NCBI GenBank assembly: GCA_903926695.1
Contig: CAIYKK010000611.1
Span: 1-7,116, forward strand
Length of the DNA: 7,116 nucleotides
Source of the DNA: an uncultured Burkholderiales bacterium
GTDB lineage: Bacteria; Pseudomonadota; Gammaproteobacteria; Burkholderiales; Burkholderiaceae_C
Reading direction: 5' to 3'
The position numbers were made by a program, and so were the translations under genes. Of the stretch, positions 1 through 7,116 are shown piece by piece. The notes below the pieces were generated by a model. That model was not told the DNA's origin. It saw nothing but the letters and a program-made list of their open reading frames with translations, and searched no databases. Position 1 is the first letter of the stretch; every line of letters starts with the position of its first letter.

Positions 1-92
1 CTGCGACTGGCGCAGCAAGGCATCAGCCCGCAATACCCGGTTTCCTGCGTGCTGCATCAAACCCAAACGCCAGTCGCCCTTTGGATATCAAC

Positions 93-96
<4 letters not shown>
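1..96 (+). CDS. C-terminal end of an upstream gene, probably 6-phosphogluconolactonase (partial)
   Basis: An open frame runs from base 1 and stops at TGA 94-96, giving 31 codons whose start lies outside the window. The end of the peptide contains [13 protein letters not shown] and then a Trp three residues before the stop. This resembles the C-terminus of DevB/Pgl-type 6-phosphogluconolactonases, which typically end in a Pro-Val...Leu strand, a short loop and a Val-x-x-Trp strand (recalled, not searched). That enzyme hydrolyses 6-phosphogluconolactone to 6-phosphogluconate, the substrate of the next gene, so the context fits well. The stop overlaps the edd start as ATGA (93-96), which suggests translational coupling within one operon. 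With so few residues the family call is tentative; the existence of an overlapping upstream gene is more secure. Confidence 0.5.
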
Positions 97-1931
<1,835 letters not shown>

Positions 1932-1960
1932 TGCGTTTCCGCACAAGCACCTTTCACCCA

Positions 1961-1980
1961 CGAATACCCACGGATACCCA
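1961..1980 (+). repeat. Two-copy 10-bp direct repeat in the edd-eda spacer
   Basis: The unit CGRATACCCA occurs twice in tandem (CGAATACCCA then CGGATACCCA), with a further CCCA directly before the first copy. It lies immediately upstream of the eda Shine-Dalgarno. It has no dyad symmetry, so I do not call it an operator. It may be a slippage duplication. Confidence 0.6.
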
Positions 1981-1985
1981 AGGAG
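1980..1985 (+). promoter_or_regulatory. Shine-Dalgarno of eda
   Basis: AAGGAG lies four bases before ATG 1990, a slightly short but acceptable spacing. It decides the start of eda: the same frame is open back to 1864 inside edd, but no comparable signal precedes the earlier start codons, and the MSTALHP start gives the normal family length. Confidence 0.8.
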
Positions 1986-1989
1986 CCTC

Positions 1990-2634
1990 ATGAGCACCGC
2001 CCTTCACCCCACCTTCATCCGCCCGGCTTTCACCTCCCGCGTGGTGCCTGTCATCGTCATCACCGACCCGGCGCAGGCCGTGCCGATGGCTCACGCGCTG
2101 CTTGAAGGCGGCATCGACGTGATGGAAATCACCCTGCGCCACGCCGCCGGTCTGCCCGCAATTGAAGCGGTGGCGCGGCAGGTGCCGCAAATGCACGTCG
2201 GCGCGGGCACGGTGACGCGGGCGCATGAAATGGCGCAGGTACAGGCGGCGGGCGCCAGCTTTGCGCTCTCGCCCGGCATGACCGACGCGCTGGTGCAGGC
2301 TGCGATGGATTGCAAACTGCCCTTCATACCCGGCGTGATGACGCCCGGCGAGGTGATGGCGGCGCGGGATTACGGCTTTTCGCTGGTCAAGCTGTTTCCC
2401 GCCGCGCAGGCCGGTGGCTTGGCGATGCTGAAGGCGCTGGGCGGCCCGCTGGGCGACATGCGGTTTTGCCCGACCGGCGGCGTGTCGCTGGCGAACATGG
2501 GCGAATTTTTGCGCCAGCCCAACGTGGCGATGGTGGGCGGCTCGTGGCTGACGCCCGCCGATGCGGTGGCGCAAGGCAACTGGGCTGAAATCACCCGGCT
2601 GGCCCGCGAAGCCACCGCCGCAGCGGGGCTTTAA
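1990..2634 (+). CDS. eda: KDPG aldolase (2-dehydro-3-deoxy-6-phosphogluconate aldolase, Eda)
   Basis: This class I aldolase splits KDPG into pyruvate and glyceraldehyde 3-phosphate, the last step of the Entner-Doudoroff pathway, in the cytoplasm; family members are trimers of TIM barrels. The product is 214 aa against 213 in E. coli. The catalytic residues are visible: Glu46 in VMEITLR, Arg50 in the same strand, and the Schiff-base Lys134 in SLVKLFPAAQAGG. GAGTV, SPGM, IPGVMTPGE and CPTGGV mark further barrel strands and phosphate-binding loops. After the Schiff-base lysine the sequence reads FPAAQAGG where E. coli has FPAE; I think related betaproteobacteria vary here too, so I do not read this as loss of function. 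It is co-directional with edd and surely co-transcribed. No terminator is visible after the stop: an IS remnant begins seven bases downstream. Confidence 0.97.
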   Translation: MSTALHPTFIRPAFTSRVVPVIVITDPAQAVPMAHALLEGGIDVMEITLRHAAGLPAIEAVARQVPQMHVGAGTVTRAHEMAQVQAAGASFALSPGMTDALVQAAMDCKLPFIPGVMTPGEVMAARDYGFSLVKLFPAAQAGGLAMLKALGGPLGDMRFCPTGGVSLANMGEFLRQPNVAMVGGSWLTPADAVAQGNWAEITRLAREATAAAGL

Positions 2635-2640
2635 GTGGCT

Positions 2641-2654
2641 TCCCGGAATTTAAC
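2641..2654 (+). repeat. Left terminal inverted repeat of the IS remnant
   Basis: TCCCGGAATTTAAC matches the reverse complement of 3387-3400 at 11 of 14 positions. It starts six bases after the last base of the eda stop codon, and the transposase stop (2650-2652, minus) lies inside it. Confidence 0.6.
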
Positions 2655-3341
2655 CCGTCTCTGTTTTTACCAAGGCGGGCAGGATATCAACAAACCATTG
2701 GCCCAGCTTGGCCCAGCTTGGCCCAGCTTGGGCAGGCGCTGAAGTTTGACCTCCACGGCACGCATGGCGTTGTGGGTCAGCTTGACGCCGGTTTTATAGA
2801 CAGTGCGACCCGCTGGACAACGGGATGCAGCCTCTTCCAGGTCATGGTCTGGGCAAACCGCTCAACAGTTTCTACCGAGTCAAGCAGGCTGCCGTTCCAG
2901 TGGTGCTCAAGCACGCCGCAGCAACGCTCAACCGGGTTGTATTTGCTTGTGGGGCGGGTAGTAGCCCTTTTGCGCGATCAACTGGCGACGCACCTCCACC
3001 GAGAGCCGGGTGTACAGGCGCTGATTGCGAAACTGCGGATCCGTCTGGCTTTGCCCATCGACAATCGCCCGAATATCGTCTAGCAGCCTGGGCCGGTGCG
3101 CCTCGACCGGCCAGCGGCCCCGCAGACGAAAGGCATCGACGCATACCAGGCCGCTGGCGAGTTCGCCGCGTCCTTTGCGGATGGACCACTTACTCGGGCC
3201 ACCCCAACTCGTGCATCGTCAGCGCCTGGCAACCGTGCCCGAACTCCTGGACGGTGCGCCATAAACACGCGCCGCGATGACCCCTTCAAGGTCGCCGCTG
3301 TGGTTGTAAAAAAGGGTTTTGAGGGATGCAGTCAGTTCCAT
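2650..3341 (-). pseudogene. Degenerate ISAzo13-family transposase (frameshifted, catalytic core deleted)
   Basis: Read on the minus strand from ATG 3341, the pieces follow the order of an ISAzo13-type transposase but in changing frames. First comes MELTASLKTLF, then RTVQEFGHG...HELGW in a second frame closed by TAA at 3192-3190. A third frame then reads SIRKGRGELASGLVCVD, PVEAHRPRLLDDIRAIVD, QTDPQFRNQRLYTRLS and VRRQLIAQKGY. At about 2958-2963 the text jumps directly to YPPH. After a further frame change come TSKYNPVER, HHWNGSLLDSVETV and MTWKRLHPVV. A one-base loss near 2803-2808 leads into VYKTGVKLTHNAM and LQRLPKLGQ. The piece missing at the jump is the DDE catalytic domain. A tandem 10-bp repeat (2698-2731) makes the last frameshift; without the two extra copies the end reads QWFVDILPALVKTETG and stops at 2650. 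No functional product is possible. The motifs are recalled from the family, not searched. Confidence 0.8.
2698..2731 (+). repeat. 10-bp tandem repeat (TTGGCCCAGC, 3.4 copies) inside the transposase pseudogene
   Basis: The stretch has perfect period 10 over 34 bases, as three full TTGGCCCAGC units plus TTGG. On the coding (minus) strand it turns one AAGCTGGGCC unit into three. The 20 extra bases shift the frame; removing them makes KLG read straight on into QWFVDILP and the proper stop. This marks it as a slippage expansion within a former coding sequence. Confidence 0.9.
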
Positions 3342-3386
3342 GACTTGCTTTGAAAAAACAATGTCGGCCTGGACAAGGTTTCGCTT

Positions 3387-3400
3387 GTTTAATTCCCGGC
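3387..3400 (-). repeat. Right terminal inverted repeat of the IS remnant
   Basis: On the minus strand it reads GCCGGGAATTAAAC, matching the left repeat at 11 of 14 positions. It lies 46 bases upstream of the transposase ATG and directly abuts the end of the SDR relic at 3401. Confidence 0.6.
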
Positions 3401-3610
3401 GAATTCCAAAGGCGCGGAGTTGGGCCGGAACGCCTGCGCCTTCATCGGTTTGAAAGCGCCTTGCGCGCACAAAAAGGAGCTGGTCAGGTTGATATCGACC
3501 ACGTTTTGCCACCGCGCAAAACGGAGGTCTTCAAACTGGGTTTGCGGCGAACTCACGCCCGCGTTGTTAAACAGTGGCTCGGGGCGGCGTCCGGCCAGCC
3601 CGACGCTGTA
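3401..3610 (-). pseudogene. Relic of a short-chain dehydrogenase/reductase (SDR) with internal deletions
   Basis: A continuous minus-strand frame carries three pieces of a classical SDR in the right order. They are YSVGLAGRRPEPL (second strand of the Rossmann fold), FNNAGVSSPQTQFEDL through WQNVVDINLTSSFLCAQ to MKAQ (the NNAG motif and following helices), and RPNSAP (the stretch just before the catalytic Tyr in SDRs that carry RPNSAPYTATK). Missing are the N-terminal TGxxxGIG cofactor loop, the segment between RRPEPL and NNAG, the segment between MKAQ and RPNSAP with the catalytic Ser, and everything from the YxxxK catalytic pair onward. The frame ends in the IS repeat. It cannot be active. 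It lies just after the monooxygenase stop in the same direction and was probably once part of that operon; its substrate is unknown. The family is clear from NNAG and DINLTSSF; the deletion map relies on remembered homologues. Confidence 0.75.
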
Positions 3611-3620
3611 TTTTGCCCAG

Positions 3621-4922
3621 TCACGCGCCTTTGGGTGCCGCCCCGTAACCGTACAGCCAGGGCACATCGAGCACCTTTTCGCCCAGCAGTTTCATGCCTG
3701 CGTCGCGGCCCCAGCGCAGCGGCCCTTGGGCGTGAAACAGCTCGCCGTTGCGCACCGAGCGCGCCTGCACCGAGGCGTTGCGCTGCCAGCGGTTCAGGGC
3801 GTAGCGCTGCAGCAGCGTCGGCACGTCAAAGGCCGGGTCCAGCGCTTGGGCCAGCGCGCTGCCCAGCTCAGCGGCATCTTCAATCGCCATGCCTGCGCCT
3901 TGGGCCAAATAAGGGCGCATCGGGTGCGCGGCGTCGCCGAGCAGGGCGACCCGGCCTTTGGCCTGCTGATGCGCGCCGCTCATGGGCGGGCGGTCGCACA
4001 GCGGCCACAAGCGCCAAGCCGGATTGGCCGGGCTGGCGCTGGCCGTCACCGCTTCGATCAGTTCGCGCAGCGGCGCGCAGGTGTTGCGGGTGGCGGCCTG
4101 CAAATCGGCACCGTTGGCGTGATGGTCCCAGCGCTGCAAATCGTCAGGCGCTGGCCCTTCGACGATGACGACCAGATTGAGCCAGTCGCCGCCGCGCACG
4201 GGATATTGCACCGCATGCAGCTTCGGCCCCAGCCAGGCTGTGACCTGTTGACTGCGCAGCCGCTCGGGCAGGCTCGCTTGCGGCAGCATGGCGCGGTAGG
4301 CCAGATGGCCGCTGACGCGGGGCGCGCCATCGCCGAGCATCAGCTCGCGCACGCGGCTCCACAGGCCATCGGCACCGATCAGGGCGTCACCTTCGACTTC
4401 TTCCCAGTTCAGGGACAGCTCGGAAAATCCGGGCGTGGCCTGACCGTCATCGCCGCCTTCAAACCGGCTGGCGACCACGCTGTCGGCGGTCTGCAGGGTG
4501 ACTTCACGCCCGGTGTCGGTGTAGCCTGACAGGCAACTGCCCAGTTTGAGCCAGACGTTGCCCTGCGCCTGAACCGCCTGCAGCAGCAGGCCGTGCAAAT
4601 CGGCGCGGTGAATGGTGACGTAAGGCGCGCCGTATTTCTGCAGCGCCCGCTCGCCCAGCCGCAGCACGCCCAGTTCGCTGCCCGAAACGGCATCGCGCAC
4701 CTGCAAGCGCTGCGGAAACGCCGCCACCCGCGCCAGTTCGCCCTGCAGCCCCCAGCTGTGCAGCACGCGCACGACGTTGGGGCCGAGCTGAACGCCCGCG
4801 CCGACTTCGCCGAACGCGCTGGCGCGCTCGTACAGGCGCACATCCCAGCCCGCCCGCGACGCCGCCAGCGCCGCCGCCAGCCCGCCAATGCCGCCCCCGG
4901 CCACCAAAACCTGCCGGGTCAT
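3621..4922 (-). CDS. FAD-dependent monooxygenase (salicylate/3-hydroxybenzoate hydroxylase-like)
   Basis: This 433-aa protein is a group A flavoprotein monooxygenase, a family that uses NAD(P)H and O2 to hydroxylate aromatic or similar ring substrates in the cytoplasm. The FAD dinucleotide-binding motif GGGIGG is at residues 9-14, with Glu32 (LYERA) at the end of the second strand. IGADG at 182-186 is the DG motif and LLGDAAHP at 328-335 is the GD motif, followed by QGAGMAIEDA. The length is normal, though the segment 150-175 (FEGGDDGQATPGF and after) looks longer than usual before the DG motif. ATG 4922 is chosen because it starts just before the flavin motif, follows an AGGTG, and forms an ATGA overlap with the small upstream ORF; a TTG 33 bases earlier is unlikely. 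It lies downstream of acnA on the same strand and is probably co-transcribed. Salicylate hydroxylase is the nearest named relative I recall, but the true substrate cannot be read from the sequence. Confidence 0.9.
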   Translation of the reverse strand: MTRQVLVAGGGIGGLAAALAASRAGWDVRLYERASAFGEVGAGVQLGPNVVRVLHSWGLQGELARVAAFPQRLQVRDAVSGSELGVLRLGERALQKYGAPYVTIHRADLHGLLLQAVQAQGNVWLKLGSCLSGYTDTGREVTLQTADSVVASRFEGGDDGQATPGFSELSLNWEEVEGDALIGADGLWSRVRELMLGDGAPRVSGHLAYRAMLPQASLPERLRSQQVTAWLGPKLHAVQYPVRGGDWLNLVVIVEGPAPDDLQRWDHHANGADLQAATRNTCAPLRELIEAVTASASPANPAWRLWPLCDRPPMSGAHQQAKGRVALLGDAAHPMRPYLAQGAGMAIEDAAELGSALAQALDPAFDVPTLLQRYALNRWQRNASVQARSVRNGELFHAQGPLRWGRDAGMKLLGEKVLDVPWLYGYGAAPKGA

Positions 4923-5067
4923 GCGGCACCTGGCAGCAGCACACCGGGGCCGCAAACTGCGCCGTGCAAATCCAGAAGAAAACTGTGTTTCAGGCGCGGG
5001 CAGCGAGCCGGGGCCGAGGGTGAAATCGCGTGGTGAGTCATTAAAAAATGGTAAGCCAGAGCCGTGC

Positions 5068-5071
<4 letters not shown>
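4919..5071 (-). CDS. Possible small 50-aa protein between acnA and the monooxygenase
   Basis: ATG 5071-5069 overlaps the acnA stop (TGA 5070-5068) as ATGA. The frame is open for 50 codons to TGA 4921-4919, which overlaps the monooxygenase start as ATGA. The peptide starts MSTALAYHF and ends GVLLPGAA; it has three Cys-or-His-rich patches but no signal peptide, membrane segment or motif I recognise. There is no Shine-Dalgarno before the ATG, so it would depend on reinitiation after acnA. A T6 run (5048-5043) lies inside the frame. Third-position GC is roughly 60 percent by hand count, apparently lower than in the neighbours, which argues against strong coding selection. If it is not a gene, this is simply the 145-base acnA-monooxygenase spacer. 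The exact double overlap is the only positive evidence. Confidence 0.35.
4927..4931 (-). promoter_or_regulatory. Shine-Dalgarno-like AGGTG before the monooxygenase
   Basis: On the minus strand AGGTG precedes ATG 4922 by four bases. It supports the MTRQVLVAGG start over the upstream TTG, and it lies inside the end of the possible small ORF. Confidence 0.5.

Positions 5072-7116
<2,045 letters not shown>

Larger units (their letters stand above)
2641..3400 (-). mobile_element. Remnant of an ISAzo13-like insertion sequence
   Basis: The element is bounded by imperfect inverted repeats: TCCCGGAATTTAAC at 2641-2654 and, on the other strand, GCCGGGAATTAAAC at 3400-3387, matching at 11 of 14 positions without gaps. 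Between them lies one broken transposase gene on the minus strand whose stop codon falls inside the left repeat. The element is about 760 bp, much shorter than an intact member should be, because the catalytic core has been deleted. I see no clear target-site duplication: the flanks GTGGCT and GAATTC do not match. It separates the Entner-Doudoroff operon from the oppositely transcribed acnA-monooxygenase group and appears immobile. The family assignment rests on remembered transposase motifs. Confidence 0.75.

Noticed and set aside
81..92. TTG start four codons upstream of the edd ATG
   Set aside because: The ATG at 93 forms an ATGA overlap with the upstream stop and gives the expected N-terminus; TTG starts are rare.
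2635..2697. Terminator for the edd-eda operon
   Set aside because: I looked for a GC-rich hairpin with a T run. A T5 run is present at 2663-2667 but no stable stem precedes it; the bases belong to the IS end.
2718..3353. Plus-strand open frames across the middle region
   Set aside because: The minus strand of the same bases carries recognisable, though broken, transposase motifs in family order; the plus-strand products resemble nothing and overlap one another.
3384..3667. Intact small SDR protein on the minus strand
   Set aside because: Although the frame is open for 92 codons, it lacks the cofactor-binding loop, the catalytic Ser and the YxxxK pair, so it cannot be a working dehydrogenase.
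3420..4529. Long plus-strand open frame of 369 codons
   Set aside because: It lies antisense to the monooxygenase, whose conserved flavin motifs run through the same bases, and it also crosses into the SDR relic. Its composition (Arg, Ala, Gln-rich) is typical of a shadow frame in high-GC DNA.

Overview
This is a high-GC bacterial window of ordinary central metabolism, with a decayed stretch about 1 kb long in the middle. The style of the Entner-Doudoroff enzymes and of AcnA suggests a betaproteobacterium, probably Comamonadaceae or related Burkholderiales. That placement is from remembered family sequences; no search was run.

Left part (1-2634, plus strand): an Entner-Doudoroff operon. It holds the last 31 codons of an upstream gene, probably 6-phosphogluconolactonase, then edd (6-phosphogluconate dehydratase) and eda (KDPG aldolase). 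The upstream stop and the edd start overlap as ATGA. A 58-base spacer with a 10-bp direct repeat and a clear Shine-Dalgarno separates edd from eda. Together the genes take 6-phosphogluconolactone to pyruvate plus glyceraldehyde 3-phosphate.

Middle (2635-3620): no intact gene. Seven bases after the eda stop there is a collapsed insertion sequence of about 760 bp with imperfect terminal inverted repeats (11 of 14 matching). It carries a multiply frameshifted, internally deleted transposase pseudogene on the minus strand that resembles the ISAzo13 family. One frameshift is explained exactly by expansion of a 10-bp unit (TTGGCCCAGC) to three copies: removing two copies restores the expected C-terminus. 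Next to the element, on the minus strand, is a short-chain dehydrogenase/reductase (SDR) relic. It appears to be made of three separated pieces of the family fold joined in frame, and it stops exactly at the IS end.

Right part (3621-7116, minus strand): a group converging on eda. The order of transcription is acnA (aconitase, 5' end outside the window), a possible 50-codon ORF, and an FAD-dependent aromatic-ring-type monooxygenase. The small ORF overlaps both neighbours by ATGA, so the three could be one translationally coupled unit. The SDR relic lies just downstream in the same direction. The AcnA has two low-complexity insertions between otherwise well-conserved blocks.

I found no RNA gene, CRISPR array, defence system or convincing terminator. 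The most interesting material is the decay pattern in the middle and the two small bridging ORFs. I do not see evidence for a wholly new biological system.
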